Positions 20,373 to 31,614 of a stretch of 64,000 bases of DNA are shown here, in pieces. The stretch spans positions 54,610 through 118,609 of the forward strand of contig CACMDZ010000003.1 in assembly GCA_902612575.1 (NCBI GenBank), given 5' to 3'. A program made the translations under genes and the position numbers. This DNA comes from an uncultured Pelagibacteraceae bacterium. GTDB taxonomy: Bacteria > Pseudomonadota > Alphaproteobacteria > Pelagibacterales > Pelagibacteraceae. Each line of letters begins with the position of its first letter. Positions within the stretch are counted from its first letter, which is position 1. The notes under the pieces are model-generated. The model did no database searches and was not told the DNA's origin. It worked only from the letters and a program-made list of their open reading frames with translations.

Positions 20373-21373
20373 TATTTATTTACATCAACTAATATTCTAT
20401 TTTTTAATTTTCCTTCTAACATTTCAGGAAAAACATTTAAAAGTTCATTCAAACCCACAGTTTTAATTGATTTTTCCAAAATATTGAAATCTACATATTT
20501 GGGAACTTCACCCCAAACAAACTCTTTTCTTTTATTACTAATATTTACAGAGTCGATGCCCCATAATTTTACTGCTCTTAGGAAAAAAGGCACAACAGAA
20601 GTATTTAATTTATTGCTACTTGCATTACCACAAATTGCTACTATTCCTTTTAATCTAGTTTGAGAAATTGCATTAGCTAAAATATTTCCACCAACAGTGT
20701 CTACAACACCATCCCAAGTACCTTTTCCAATCAAACCAGCTTCACCCTCAAATTCTTTACGATCTATAACGTTTTTCGCACCTAATTCCCTCAAATATTC
20801 TGCTTTATCTGGTTTACCTGTCAATGCAGTTACATTACAACCCATTTTAGATAATACCATTACTGCAACCATTCCAACACCCCCAGTAGATCCAGTTACA
20901 AGTACATCGTTAACTTTGCTTTGTAAAAATAACTCTTCTTTAGCTTTAACTGCAAAGGCACATAGCATTGCTGTTAAGCCAGCAGTACCCATCATCATTG
21001 CATGTTTGCTATTTAGATTTGATGGTCTTTTTATTAGATGTTCTGCTTTCACTCTTGCGTATTGTGAAAATCCACCATGAAATAATTCACCGACTCTACA
21101 ACCAGTAAGAATTACTTCATCTCCTACTTTAAATTCATCTGATTTACTCTCGCTAACTGATCCAGAAAAATCAATCCCAGGAATTCTTGGAAACTCTTTA
21201 ACTAACTTTGCACCATTTTTTAAAATTAAAGCATCTTTATAATTTAAATCAGAGTAATCGACTTTTACTAAGACATCACCGTCTTTTAGAAAATCTAAAT
21301 TTAAATCACTAACTGCTCTAGTGAACTTTTCTCCCTCTTGGTTAATAACCAAGGCTTTAAAAGTATCAGGCAT
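20372..21373 (-). CDS. acuI: YhdH/AcuI-type quinone oxidoreductase (acrylyl-CoA reductase family)
   Basis: MDR fold; DYSDLNYKDALILKNGAKLVKEFPRIPGIDFSGSV, VTGSTGGVGMVAVMVLSKMG. Confidence 0.75.
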   Translation of the reverse strand: MPDTFKALVINQEGEKFTRAVSDLNLDFLKDGDVLVKVDYSDLNYKDALILKNGAKLVKEFPRIPGIDFSGSVSESKSDEFKVGDEVILTGCRVGELFHGGFSQYARVKAEHLIKRPSNLNSKHAMMMGTAGLTAMLCAFAVKAKEELFLQSKVNDVLVTGSTGGVGMVAVMVLSKMGCNVTALTGKPDKAEYLRELGAKNVIDRKEFEGEAGLIGKGTWDGVVDTVGGNILANAISQTRLKGIVAICGNASSNKLNTSVVPFFLRAVKLWGIDSVNISNKRKEFVWGEVPKYVDFNILEKSIKTVGLNELLNVFPEMLEGKLKNRILVDVNK

Positions 21374-21387
21374 TTTTTAATTAAACT

Positions 21388-21990
21388 CTATTTTGCTATA
21401 AATCTCAAATATCTATTTTGATAGCTAAGATCATCTTTAAATTGACCTAGATAAAAATTAGTGACTGTTGTTGCTTGTTCTTTTTTTATACCTCTCATAG
21501 TCATACACTGATGAGTTGAATCTATTGTAACAGCAACACCTTTGGCATCTAAAGACTCCATCAATGTATTTGCAATTTGAACTGTTAATCTTTCTTGAGT
21601 TTGAAGTCTTTTAGAAAAAACTTCAACAACTCTTGCAATTTTACTCAAACCAACGACTCTTTCATTTGGAATATAGGCAACGTGAGCAATGCCAATTATT
21701 GGAGCCATATGATGTTCACAATGACTTTGAACAGATATATTTTTTTGAACTACCATATCACTATATCCTTCTACATCTCCAAATGTTTTGCTTAAGATTT
21801 CTTTTGGATCTTCTTGGTAGCCTTTAAAATATTCTTTAAACGCTTTTGTTACTCTTTTAGGAGTTTCTAGTAAACCCTCTCTAGTAGGGTCCTCTCCTAT
21901 CCATCTTAAAATTTTAATAAATGCCTCTCTAGCCTCCTCATCGGAAACGCTTTCTGGTTTTTTGTTATTTTCGTTTTTTACTAATTTCAT
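21388..21990 (-). CDS. folE: GTP cyclohydrolase I
   Basis: SVQSHCEHHMAPIIGIAHVAYIPNERVVGLSKIARVVEVFSKRLQTQERLT. Confidence 0.97.
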   Translation of the reverse strand: MKLVKNENNKKPESVSDEEAREAFIKILRWIGEDPTREGLLETPKRVTKAFKEYFKGYQEDPKEILSKTFGDVEGYSDMVVQKNISVQSHCEHHMAPIIGIAHVAYIPNERVVGLSKIARVVEVFSKRLQTQERLTVQIANTLMESLDAKGVAVTIDSTHQCMTMRGIKKEQATTVTNFYLGQFKDDLSYQNRYLRFIAK

Positions 21991-22070
21991 GAAGGGTTTT
22001 TATATATATAAATCGTCAAATTTAAAATATTTAATATATTCCTTAATATGCTAGATAATGCGGATTATAT

Positions 22071-22538
22071 ATGTTTAAAAAAAGAGAAAATGTCGCTGAT
22101 ATAGAGGAAGGTAACCTATTATCGCCAAAATTTGATAATGACGGTTTAATTCCTGTGATTACTACATGCAGTAAAACTAAAGAAATTCTAATGCATGGAT
22201 ATATGAATGTTGAAGCATTAAAATTGACTATTGAAACAAAAGAAGCTCATTACTGGAGTAGATCTAGAAAAGCAATTTGGCATAAAGGAAAAACAAGTGG
22301 ATTTACTCAAAAAGTAAAAGAAATAAGAATTGATGACGATCAAGATGCGGTATGGATAACTGTTGATATTGGTGATGGAGCTAGTTGCCATGTTGGCTAT
22401 AGATCTTGCTTCTATAGATCGGTTCCAATGGGAAAAATTGAGAATGGTCGAAAAGTCGAAATGAAATTTGAAGAAGAAAATAAAAAATTTGATCCAGAGG
22501 TTGTTTATAAAGGACAACCAAATCCTACCAAAATTTAA
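22071..22538 (+). CDS. hisI: phosphoribosyl-AMP cyclohydrolase
   Basis: MHGYMNVEALKLTIETKEAHYWSRSRKAIWHKGKTSGFTQKV, CHVGYRSCFYR. Confidence 0.95.
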   Translation: MFKKRENVADIEEGNLLSPKFDNDGLIPVITTCSKTKEILMHGYMNVEALKLTIETKEAHYWSRSRKAIWHKGKTSGFTQKVKEIRIDDDQDAVWITVDIGDGASCHVGYRSCFYRSVPMGKIENGRKVEMKFEEENKKFDPEVVYKGQPNPTKI

Positions 22539-22912
22539 TGAGTGAAATTCAAAAAAATGTTCTTGGAGAAGATCTAGAAGAATGTTCAAAAAATCCTTTA
22601 ACCGGTTGGTTTAGAGATGGTTGTTGCAATACAGATGAAAATGATCATGGGTTACATACAGTTTGTGTAAAAGTTAATGATGAATTTTTACAATGGTGTA
22701 AAGAAGCTGGTAATGATTTAATCACACCTCACCCTGAGTTTGGTTTTCCTGGACTTAAAGATGGTGATAACTGGTGTGTATGTGCAGGTTGGGTTGCTAG
22801 AGCCTTAGAAGCAGGAATTGGATGTTCTATTTATCTAAAAAAAACTCATATGAATACTTTAAAACTTGTACCAATTGAAACTTTAAAAAAGTTTGCAATA
22901 GATCTTTCCTAA
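22538..22912 (+). CDS. DUF2237 family protein
   Basis: NVLGEDLEECSKNPLTGWFRDGCCNTDENDHGLHTVC ... FPGLKDGDNWCVCAGWVARALEAG. Confidence 0.8.
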   Translation: MSEIQKNVLGEDLEECSKNPLTGWFRDGCCNTDENDHGLHTVCVKVNDEFLQWCKEAGNDLITPHPEFGFPGLKDGDNWCVCAGWVARALEAGIGCSIYLKKTHMNTLKLVPIETLKKFAIDLS

Positions 22913-24532
22913 TCACATATTTCCATACTTAGGTCCGCCGCCACCTTCTGGAGTAACCCATGTAATATTTTGTGATGGCTCTTTTATATCGCAAGTTTTG
23001 CAATGAATACAGTTTTGAGAATTTATAACAAACTTTTCAACTTCATTTTCTTTCTGTATTTCATAAACACCAACAGGACAATATCTTTGAGCAGGCTCAT
23101 CATATTTTCCTAAGGTATATTTAATTGGCAAATCTTTATCTTTAAGTTGAAGATGAACAGGTTGATTATCAGTATGGTTTGTTCCAGTTAAGTAAACTGA
23201 ACTAGTTTTATCAAATGTAATCACATTATCTGGTTTTGGATACTCTATTTTAGGCATTTCATTAGCGGGCTTCAATGTTTCGTGATCAGCATGTTTATGT
23301 TTGAGGGTAAAAGGTAATTTTCCTTTAAATAAAATTTGATCAATTCCTGTAAATATTATTCCTAAAATTAAACCCCAACTAAAACTTGGTTTAACATTTC
23401 TAGCTTCATACAATTCTTTAAAAACCCAACTATTTTTAAATTTTTCCTCATAAACAGATAATTCTTTGTTTAAATTTAAATGATCTATGATAGTTTCAGC
23501 TGCAATCATCCCGCTCTTCATTGCCGTGTGAGAACCCTTTATTTTTGGCATATTTAAAGTACCAGCATCACAACCAACCAATAATGCACCTGGCATAAAC
23601 ATTTTAGGCAAACTTTGAAAACCACCTTCTATAAGTGCTCTTGCTCCATAGGATATTCTTTTACCACCTTCCAACATTGATTTGATTGTAGGATGAGTTT
23701 TAAATCTTTGAAATTCATCAAAAGGAGATAGATGAGGATTTTTATAATCAAGCCCTATGACATAACCTAAAAAAATCTGTTTATTTTCAGCATGATAAAC
23801 AAAGCTTCCTCCATAAGTATTATTATCTAAAGGCCAGCCCGCTGTATGCATTACTAAACCTTCTTCATGTTTTTCCTCTTTTAATTCCCAAATTTCTTTG
23901 AAACCAATTCCATATTGTTGTGGATCTTTTCCTTTATCTAATTCAAATTTTTTGATTAATTCTTTTCCTAAATGACCCCTGCAACCTTCAGCGAAAACTG
24001 TTACCTTTCCATGGAGCTCCATTCCAGGTTCATAGCTATCTTTTTTATTTCCATCTTTATCTAAACCCATATCTTGAGTTACAATACCTTTCACAGAACC
24101 ATCTTCATTATATAAAACCTCACTTGCAGGAAACCCTGGAAATATTTCAACACCTAAATTTTCAGCTTGCTCTGCTAACCATCTACATAAATTAGCAAGA
24201 CTAATTATATAGTTATTGTGATTTTGTTGAACTTTAGGCAATAACCAAGTTGGCCAACTAATTTTTTTAGTCTTTCCTAAAAATAAAAATTTTTCTTTAG
24301 TAACTTTTGTTTTAATTGGTGCATTAAGATCTTTCCAATTAGGCAATAGTTCATCTAAAGCTCGTGTTTCAAACACGTTCCCTGATAAAATATGTGCACC
24401 TATTTCAGATGCTTTTTCTAACAGGCAGACATTAATATCTGGATTTAACTGCTTTAATTTAATTGCAGTTGAAAGTCCTGATGGTCCGCCACCTACGATT
24501 ACTACATCGTATTCCATCACTTCTCTGGACAT
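22913..24532 (-). CDS. electron transfer flavoprotein-ubiquinone oxidoreductase
   Basis: FAD motif VVIVGGGPSGLSTAIKL; C-terminal 4Fe-4S NCIHCKTCDIKEPSQNITWVTPEGGGGPKY. Confidence 0.95.
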   Translation of the reverse strand: MSREVMEYDVVIVGGGPSGLSTAIKLKQLNPDINVCLLEKASEIGAHILSGNVFETRALDELLPNWKDLNAPIKTKVTKEKFLFLGKTKKISWPTWLLPKVQQNHNNYIISLANLCRWLAEQAENLGVEIFPGFPASEVLYNEDGSVKGIVTQDMGLDKDGNKKDSYEPGMELHGKVTVFAEGCRGHLGKELIKKFELDKGKDPQQYGIGFKEIWELKEEKHEEGLVMHTAGWPLDNNTYGGSFVYHAENKQIFLGYVIGLDYKNPHLSPFDEFQRFKTHPTIKSMLEGGKRISYGARALIEGGFQSLPKMFMPGALLVGCDAGTLNMPKIKGSHTAMKSGMIAAETIIDHLNLNKELSVYEEKFKNSWVFKELYEARNVKPSFSWGLILGIIFTGIDQILFKGKLPFTLKHKHADHETLKPANEMPKIEYPKPDNVITFDKTSSVYLTGTNHTDNQPVHLQLKDKDLPIKYTLGKYDEPAQRYCPVGVYEIQKENEVEKFVINSQNCIHCKTCDIKEPSQNITWVTPEGGGGPKYGNM

Positions 24533-24553
24533 GTTAATTTTTTACAGTATTTG

Positions 24554-25507
24554 TTATTTTTGTATAGTGTTTAATTTGTTCAACTCCTCTAAGAATTGAG
24601 GAAGTGCTTCGAATAAATCAGCTTCTAGGCCGTAGTCTGCGACACTAAAAATTGGTGCCTCACCGTCTTTATTTATAGCCACGATAACTTTACTTTCTTT
24701 CATGCCAGCTAAATGCTGGATGGCCCCAGAGATTCCAACTGCTATATATAAGTCTGGAACTACTACTTTACCTGTTTGTCCAACCTGATGTTCGTTTGTA
24801 ATATAACCTGCATCAACCGCTGCTCTTGATGCCCCTATTGCAGCATTTAATTTGTCTGCAACATCAGTTATTAATTTGAAATTCTCACCACTTTGCAACC
24901 CTCTTCCTCCAGAAATAACAATTCTAGCTGTTCCTAATTCAGGTCTATCTGATTTAATTTCCTCTCTGTTTACAAATTTTGTTTTTTCAGTTTTATCTGC
25001 TGCATCCACTTTCTCAATTTCTGCTGACCCACCTGTGGTTTCAGCCGCCTCAAATGATGTTGGTCTTATTGTTATACACTTTTTATCGTCATTACTTTTG
25101 ACAGTAGCAAATGCATTACCAGCATAAATTGGTCTTAGGAATGTATCTGGAGCAATTACTTTTATTATATCACTCACTTGAGAAATATCTAATAATGCAG
25201 CAATTCTAGGCATTAGATTTTTTCCAAAGGTATTTGCTGAACAGACTATATGAGAATATTTATCAACATGTTTTAAAATTGCTGAAGTATAATTTTCAGC
25301 AATATAATTTTCATAAATTTCATTGTCCATATGAAGTACTTTTTTTACCAAAGGTACCTCAGATAAGGATTTTGCAACGTCATCTGCATTATGACCAATC
25401 AATAAAACATGTAGGTCTTGATCTATTTGAGATGCAGCTGTAATTGCGTTTAAAGTAAATGATTTGACTTCTTTATTGTTATGCTCTGCTATCAATAAAA
25501 CTGACAT
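24554..25507 (-). CDS. etfA: electron transfer flavoprotein alpha subunit
   Basis: [17 protein letters not shown]...[46 protein letters not shown]. Confidence 0.95.
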   Translation of the reverse strand: MSVLLIAEHNNKEVKSFTLNAITAASQIDQDLHVLLIGHNADDVAKSLSEVPLVKKVLHMDNEIYENYIAENYTSAILKHVDKYSHIVCSANTFGKNLMPRIAALLDISQVSDIIKVIAPDTFLRPIYAGNAFATVKSNDDKKCITIRPTSFEAAETTGGSAEIEKVDAADKTEKTKFVNREEIKSDRPELGTARIVISGGRGLQSGENFKLITDVADKLNAAIGASRAAVDAGYITNEHQVGQTGKVVVPDLYIAVGISGAIQHLAGMKESKVIVAINKDGEAPIFSVADYGLEADLFEALPQFLEELNKLNTIQK

Positions 25508-26256
25508 TATATTACCTTAGCCTCATTTTTTAATTTTTGCACCAACTCCTCAACACTAGCAACCTTTATACCTGCTTTTCTTTTTGGCGGTTCCTCAATT
25601 TTAATATGTTCTATTCTAGGGTTAGTATCAACTCCTAGATCTGACGCATTAATTTGTTCAATAGGTTTTTTCTTTGCTTTCATAATATTTGGTAGTGATG
25701 CATATCTTGGTTCATTTAGTCTTAAGTCACATGTCACTATTGCAGGTGTATTAACTTCAATAGTTTCTAGACCCTCATCGACTTCTCTAGTTACTTCTAA
25801 TGAATTTTCTTTAACCTCAATTTTTGAAGCAAAAGTAGCTTGAGGCCAGTTTAAATGTGCAGCCAACATTTGACCAGTTTGGTTGCAATCATCGTCAATT
25901 GCTTGTTTACCCATGAAAACTAAATCCGGATTTTCTTTTTCAACAATTTTTTTAAGAATTTTAGAAACAGCAAGAGGTTCTAGTATACTATCCACTTTTA
26001 CATGAATACCTCTATCCGCTCCAACTGCTAGTGCTTTTCTAACAGTCTCTTGGGCTTTTTCTTCTCCAACTGTTACAGCTATTATTTCTGAAGCTTTTCC
26101 AGCCTCTTTAATTTTAACAGCTTCCTCAATTGCATTATCATCTGGTGGATTAGTTGACATTTTAACATTGTCTGTCACAACGCCACTGCCATCCTCTTTT
26201 ACTCTTATTTGGACGTTATAATCAATTACCCTTTTTACAGCGACTAAAATTTTCAT
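25507..26256 (-). CDS. etfB: electron transfer flavoprotein beta subunit
   Basis: [26 protein letters not shown]...[41 protein letters not shown]. Confidence 0.95.
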   Translation of the reverse strand: MKILVAVKRVIDYNVQIRVKEDGSGVVTDNVKMSTNPPDDNAIEEAVKIKEAGKASEIIAVTVGEEKAQETVRKALAVGADRGIHVKVDSILEPLAVSKILKKIVEKENPDLVFMGKQAIDDDCNQTGQMLAAHLNWPQATFASKIEVKENSLEVTREVDEGLETIEVNTPAIVTCDLRLNEPRYASLPNIMKAKKKPIEQINASDLGVDTNPRIEHIKIEEPPKRKAGIKVASVEELVQKLKNEAKVI

Positions 26257-28691
26257 TATGCTCTTAATAATTTATTTTCTGTATCATAAGGACTCTCTTC
26301 TAAAATTGTTGCCTCATGCATCTTACCAAGTATATCAATCTTTAGTTTTTGTCCAATATTAGCTAGCTCTGGCTTAACCATTCCTAGTGCGATAGATTTT
26401 CCTAGTCTAAAACCAAAATCACCTCCTGTTGCTCTACCGACAACACTACCATTTTCATAAATAGGGTTATTTCCAAGCACATCTGCATCACTTGTTTCAT
26501 GAACTTCTAAAGTAACAAGTTTGTTATCAAAACCTTTCTCTCTCCATTTATTCAAAGCTTCTAAACCAATAAAACTGCCTTTATTTGGATGGACAAATCT
26601 ATCTAAACCACTTTCATATGGTGAATATTCAATGGATAATTCGGTGCCAACCAATTTATAAGATTTTTCAACTCTTAAACTGTTCATAGCTCTTATACCA
26701 TATGGCTTTAAACCTAAATCTTGTCCTGCATCCATTAACTTATCAAAAATATGGTTTTGATATTCAATAGGATGATGTAGTTCCCAACCTAACTCTCCTA
26801 CAAAATTTACTCTCATTGCATTTACTGGGGCAAATCCTACATCTACTTGTTTTGCACTTAACCATTTAAAATTATCATTTGAAAAATCATCATTAGATAC
26901 TCTTTGCATTAACTCTCTGGCTTTTGGTCCTGATACAACTAGAACACCTTTGCTGTTTGTTAAATTTTCAAATTGAACAGATCCATCTTTTGGCATCCAA
27001 CCTAATATCCAGTCATGATCTAACCTTTGAAATGCTCCAGCAGAAACCAAATAAAAACTACTTTCCGATTCTCTCATTATTGTAAATTCTGAATGAACAC
27101 CACCTTTAGTATTCAATGCATGACATAAATTAATTCTACCTATTTTTTTTGGAAGTTTGTTTGCGACCAACTTATCTAAAAATTCCTCAGCTCCAGGACC
27201 TTTTATTCTACATTTTGCAAATGCTGTCATATCTAGTAGACCAACATTTTCCTTTACATTCTTGCACTCTTTCTCAATAGCTTTGAACCAATTTGATCTT
27301 CTAAAAGACCAATCGTCCTTTTGCTCCATCCCATCAGTTGCAAAAAAATTAGGTCGTTCCCATCCAAACTTTTGACCAAAAACTGCACCAAGATTTTTCA
27401 TTCTGTCATAACAAGGTGCTGTTCTTAATGGTCTTGCAGCTGGTCTTTCTTCATCTGGAAAGTGAGTTATAAATACATGGCTGTAAGCTTCCTCATTTTT
27501 CTCTTTAAGATAAGATTTTGAGCAATAATCACCATATCTTCTTGGCTCAACACCTAACATATCTATTGTTGGCTCTCCATCTACAATCCACTCTGCTAAT
27601 TGCCAACCTGCTCCACCAGCGGCAGTAATTCCAAAGCTGTGACCTTCATTTATCCAAAAATTTTTTAAACCCCATGCTGGTCCAACAATGGGATTTCCAT
27701 CAGGTGTATAACAGATAGCACCGTTGTAAACTTTTTTAACTCCTACTTCTCCAAAAGCAGGGACTCTATGTATTGCACCTTCGATATGTGGTGCAAGTCT
27801 ATCCAAGTCTTCTTGGAATAATTCGTATTCAGACTCTTTGGAAGGACCATCAACATAACATGCTGGAGCTCCATCTTCATAGGGACCTAATATTAAACCA
27901 CCGGCCTCTTCTCTCATATACCATCTACTATCACTATCTCTTAATACTCCCATCTCAGGTAATCCATCTTTTTTTCTTTTTTGAATTTCTGGATGTGGCT
28001 CTGTTACAATATATTGATGTTCAACAGGTATTACCGGAATGTCCAAACCAACCATTTTTCCAGTCTGTCTAGCAAAGTTTCCAGAGCAAGAGATTACATG
28101 TTCGCATTCTATTGACCCTTTATCTGTTTCAACAATCCAACCATCTTTATTTTGTCTCATCGCTAAAACTGTTGTGTTTCTATATATCTCAGCTCCTCTA
28201 TTTCTCGCCCCTGTTGCTAACGCTTGAGTTAGATCCGCAGGTTGAATGTAGCCATCTTCAGGATGTTGTATTGCTCCAACTAGATCATCTGTATGACATA
28301 ACGGCCAAATTTCTTTAACTTGTTCAGGAGTTAAAAATTTAACATCTACTCCGATTGTTTTAGCAACACCCGCATACTGATGGTATTCATCCATCCTGTC
28401 TTTATTGCTTGCTAATCTGATATTTGATACAACACTAAATCCAACATTCTTTCCAGTTTCCTCTTCTAAACTTTTATATAAATTGACTGCATACTTATGA
28501 AGTTGTCCTACTGAATAACTCATATTAAATAATGGAAGAAGTCCCGCAGCATGCCATGTGGAACCTGAAGTTAATTCTTTTCGTTCAACTAATACAACAT
28601 CAGACCAACCTTTTTTTGCTAAATGATAAAGCGCGCTGACACCTACAACGCCTCCCCCAACTACTACGACTTTTGCTTTTGATTTCATCAT
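26256..28691 (-). CDS. FAD/GcvT fusion, dimethylglycine dehydrogenase-like
   Basis: [44 protein letters not shown]...; C-terminal GcvT domain; abuts etfB. Confidence 0.9.
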   Translation of the reverse strand: MMKSKAKVVVVGGGVVGVSALYHLAKKGWSDVVLVERKELTSGSTWHAAGLLPLFNMSYSVGQLHKYAVNLYKSLEEETGKNVGFSVVSNIRLASNKDRMDEYHQYAGVAKTIGVDVKFLTPEQVKEIWPLCHTDDLVGAIQHPEDGYIQPADLTQALATGARNRGAEIYRNTTVLAMRQNKDGWIVETDKGSIECEHVISCSGNFARQTGKMVGLDIPVIPVEHQYIVTEPHPEIQKRKKDGLPEMGVLRDSDSRWYMREEAGGLILGPYEDGAPACYVDGPSKESEYELFQEDLDRLAPHIEGAIHRVPAFGEVGVKKVYNGAICYTPDGNPIVGPAWGLKNFWINEGHSFGITAAGGAGWQLAEWIVDGEPTIDMLGVEPRRYGDYCSKSYLKEKNEEAYSHVFITHFPDEERPAARPLRTAPCYDRMKNLGAVFGQKFGWERPNFFATDGMEQKDDWSFRRSNWFKAIEKECKNVKENVGLLDMTAFAKCRIKGPGAEEFLDKLVANKLPKKIGRINLCHALNTKGGVHSEFTIMRESESSFYLVSAGAFQRLDHDWILGWMPKDGSVQFENLTNSKGVLVVSGPKARELMQRVSNDDFSNDNFKWLSAKQVDVGFAPVNAMRVNFVGELGWELHHPIEYQNHIFDKLMDAGQDLGLKPYGIRAMNSLRVEKSYKLVGTELSIEYSPYESGLDRFVHPNKGSFIGLEALNKWREKGFDNKLVTLEVHETSDADVLGNNPIYENGSVVGRATGGDFGFRLGKSIALGMVKPELANIGQKLKIDILGKMHEATILEESPYDTENKLLRA

Positions 28692-28731
28692 GCGATTTTT
28701 ACCTAATTTTTCTTATAAACAAAACATAATT

Positions 28732-28947
28732 CTAATAGTCATAATCGTCATCATCGTCATCTCTCCATCCCATTTGATACATCAGATAAGCTGCAGTTAT
28801 TACACTAATGACACCTGCAACCATACCAAAATTTACCCCCATCTCTTGTCCAAAATAGTACCATCCAATTTGGGTCGCTCCAATCGGCGGGATGCAAAGA
28901 ATAGCCATTAATATTGCAATTCTAACTGGAAAACTTGGTTTTTTCAT
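28732..28947 (-). CDS. small two-helix membrane protein; start at 28947 likely
   Basis: MKKPSFPVRIAILMAILCIPPIGATQIGWYYFG...GMVAGVISVITAAYLMYQMGW; start overlaps upstream stop (TAATG). Confidence 0.55.
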   Translation of the reverse strand: MKKPSFPVRIAILMAILCIPPIGATQIGWYYFGQEMGVNFGMVAGVISVITAAYLMYQMGWRDDDDDDYDY

Positions 28948-29429
28948 TAGATAGATGAACCCATCGGCATAGGTTGAGATACTGCTGTGGTCAACCAGCA
29001 ATTTTTTAAAAATCCATCGAGCTCATATTTTTCAACTTGCCATTTAAATTTATAATACTTTTTGTCTTTGTCCATAATTGTCACTTCAAAAGTCGATACG
29101 CCCTTTGATTTATATACCTCTACAATTTCATAATTCTCGTGATTTAAAAGCATTGAGTAGGAATCTGTTTTGATCATATTTTTAAATCTCTCAATAGGTC
29201 CTGTTACTCTCTGATTATTTGGGTGCGCAAAAAACCATGTTTGAATTATCCCATGATCTTTACTGGGAGTATCATTTTTCATCAAAGCATTAAGTTGAAT
29301 TTCAATTACTTCTCTAGGTTTAATATTTGGATTTGGTTTTTTTATTTCAGCTTTTAATTCATTTGTAGAAAAAATTAAAAATATAAATACAAAAAAAATT
29401 CTATAAATGTCTGGCTGTATTTTTAACAT
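28947..29429 (-). CDS. secreted DUF4864-like protein
   Basis: MLKIQPDIYRIFFVFIFLIFSTNELKA signal; VIEIQLNALMKNDTPSKDHGIIQTWFFAHPNNQRVTGPIERFKNMI. Confidence 0.6.
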   Translation of the reverse strand: MLKIQPDIYRIFFVFIFLIFSTNELKAEIKKPNPNIKPREVIEIQLNALMKNDTPSKDHGIIQTWFFAHPNNQRVTGPIERFKNMIKTDSYSMLLNHENYEIVEVYKSKGVSTFEVTIMDKDKKYYKFKWQVEKYELDGFLKNCWLTTAVSQPMPMGSSI

Positions 29430-29970
29430 CTTCCAAAAACTCAATTCTTTTTTCATTTGATACAAATGGTACAGCAAAATATCGTTTATAGGTAATGTCA
29501 TAAATACCACACTTATTAAAAATACCTTTTTTAATTCTTCTAAGGGGTAAATTTAAAAAAAAATCTGAAATTGAGAATCTAGGTGAACCATATGTGCAAA
29601 AAATCAAAGCTTTTTTGCTTTTTAGTTTACCAACAGCATATCCATAATTACCGAAAAGTTTCTTAAATGAAAAAGCCCAAGGTGGCGCTAAAACCTTATC
29701 GATCCAACCTTCTACAATAGCAGGCATTCTATAATTCCATATAGGAGCAACTAGCACAATTAAATCAGAATCATCAATTTTTCTTCTGTGATCCAAAACA
29801 ATATCATCAGCATTTTCTCCAGCATATACTGGATCAAATTTTTCTTTATATAAATCTACACATTCAACTAAATGACCATTTTCTGTAGCAGATTTTATGA
29901 AATTATCTTTTATAGCAAAATTAAAAGATTTATCGTTGTAATGCCCATATACCAAAAATACTTTTTTCAT
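29401..29970 (-). CDS. NAD(P)H-dependent (flavodoxin-fold) oxidoreductase
   Basis: KKVFLVYGHYNDKSFNFAI..., LVAPIWNYRMPAIVEGWIDKVL. Confidence 0.85.
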   Translation of the reverse strand: MKKVFLVYGHYNDKSFNFAIKDNFIKSATENGHLVECVDLYKEKFDPVYAGENADDIVLDHRRKIDDSDLIVLVAPIWNYRMPAIVEGWIDKVLAPPWAFSFKKLFGNYGYAVGKLKSKKALIFCTYGSPRFSISDFFLNLPLRRIKKGIFNKCGIYDITYKRYFAVPFVSNEKRIEFLEDVKNTARHL

Positions 29971-30437
29971 TAATCTTTAAGCACTGGAAAAACTGGATTG
30001 GATTTTTGAAAAAGTTTTTGATACTCCTGTTTAATACATCTATTGGAAATAAATTGGATATTCTCTTTATCTGCTAAAACTTTTGCCTCATCACTGTGAA
30101 TTCCGTATTGTAACCATAAAACTTTTGTTCCTTTTTTAATTGCTTCTTTCGCAATTCCTTCAGCCTCTTTTGAGGGTCTAAAAACATCAACTATATCTAT
30201 TTCTTCCTTTATCTTATCTAAACTTTCGATCATCTGTTCCCCATTTACAATCTCACCAACTGCAAAAGGGTTAACAGGAATAACTTTATAACCAAAATTT
30301 TGCATATATTTCATAACAACATTTGCTGGTTTTCTCTTAAGATTTTTTCTATCTTCTCCTTTTTTTTCAGAGCTCACTCCAATCATAGCTATAGTTTTTG
30401 ATTTTCTTAAAATAGATTTAATTTCATTATCGTTCAT
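29970..30437 (-). CDS. CoA-binding domain protein
   Basis: KTIAMIGVSSEKKGEDRKNLKRKPANVVMKYMQNFGYKVIPVNP. Confidence 0.85.
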   Translation of the reverse strand: MNDNEIKSILRKSKTIAMIGVSSEKKGEDRKNLKRKPANVVMKYMQNFGYKVIPVNPFAVGEIVNGEQMIESLDKIKEEIDIVDVFRPSKEAEGIAKEAIKKGTKVLWLQYGIHSDEAKVLADKENIQFISNRCIKQEYQKLFQKSNPVFPVLKD

Positions 30438-30458
30438 TATTTTCTTTCTGAATAACTA

Positions 30459-31232
30459 TTATTTATTTTTCCAACTAGGTTTTCTTTTTTGTAAAAAAGC
30501 TGATATTCCCTCTTTTGCATCTTGCGAAGCCATATTTACAGTCATCATTTTACTTGTAAACTTATAAGCATCTCCTAGTGGCATCTCTAATTGTTTATAA
30601 AATGCTTGTTTTCCAATTTTAATTGTTAAATTTGATTTAGAAGAAATTTTTTTTGCAATTTTTAAAACTTCTGCATTTAGTTTTTTGTTTGAAAAACAAT
30701 CATTAATCAAACCAATTTCCTTAGCGTATTTTGCATTTATTGGATCTCCAGTCAGAAGCATCTTCATCATGATTTTTCTAGTTACTTTTCTACTTACAGC
30801 AACCATCGGAGTACTGCAGAAAAGTCCAATATTTACTCCTGGTGTTGCAAAAGTGGCATTTGTTGTACTGTAAGCCAGGTCACAACTTGCAGCTAACTGA
30901 CATCCAGCTGCATAAGCTGCACCATGCACTTTTGCAATAACAGGCTTCTTTCCTTCAACAATTTTCATCATTAATTTTGAGCAAAGATTAAATAATTTTA
31001 AGTGATTTGATCTATTTTTAATTCCACCAACCTCTTTAAGATTATGACCAGCACTGAATCCTTTACCTGATCCCTCTAATATTATTACTCTTGTATTATC
31101 ATCCTTATCTAATTGAGTAAAAGTATTCAAAAGATCTCTTAAAGTTTTAAATGACAGTGAATTATAAGTTTTAGGATCATTAATTATTACATTCGTAATT
31201 CCATTTCCTAATTTTTTTGTTTTTACATTCAT
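30459..31232 (-). CDS. enoyl-CoA hydratase/isomerase family protein
   Basis: GSGKGFSAGHNLKEV oxyanion region; KVHGAAYAAGCQLAASCDLAY. Confidence 0.9.
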   Translation of the reverse strand: MNVKTKKLGNGITNVIINDPKTYNSLSFKTLRDLLNTFTQLDKDDNTRVIILEGSGKGFSAGHNLKEVGGIKNRSNHLKLFNLCSKLMMKIVEGKKPVIAKVHGAAYAAGCQLAASCDLAYSTTNATFATPGVNIGLFCSTPMVAVSRKVTRKIMMKMLLTGDPINAKYAKEIGLINDCFSNKKLNAEVLKIAKKISSKSNLTIKIGKQAFYKQLEMPLGDAYKFTSKMMTVNMASQDAKEGISAFLQKRKPSWKNK

Positions 31233-31239
31233 ATTGAAG

Positions 31240-31614
31240 TTATTTTAACTCACCATCTTCACGCATTTTAGCTCTAATTTTTGTAGCAGAAATTTTTTGT
31301 ATTTCTTCAGATAATACTATCTCCTCAATTTTGTAACCAACTCCTCTCCCGTAACAAATATTTGTAATATTTGGCACCATCATTATTTTAAATCTTCCTT
31401 CAAATTCAGGATTTAATTTATTTTCAATATTTTTTTTTACTGTTTCAAAGTCAAATGGATTGTCATCAACTCCTTGAACGTCTCTTATTTGAATACACAC
31501 TTGACCGGTCTTTTTGATGATCTCTTTAAATAAAGTATAGTGACCCTCATGAAATGGCTGCCATCTTCCAAGCATTTGTGCTGTTGGTTTTTTATTATCC
31601 CATTCATAACTCAT
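31240..31614 (-). CDS. small nucleotidylyltransferase (HxGH superfamily)
   Basis: MLGRWQPFHEGHYTLFKEI and ISATKIRAKMREDGE. Confidence 0.75.
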   Translation of the reverse strand: MSYEWDNKKPTAQMLGRWQPFHEGHYTLFKEIIKKTGQVCIQIRDVQGVDDNPFDFETVKKNIENKLNPEFEGRFKIMMVPNITNICYGRGVGYKIEEIVLSEEIQKISATKIRAKMREDGELK

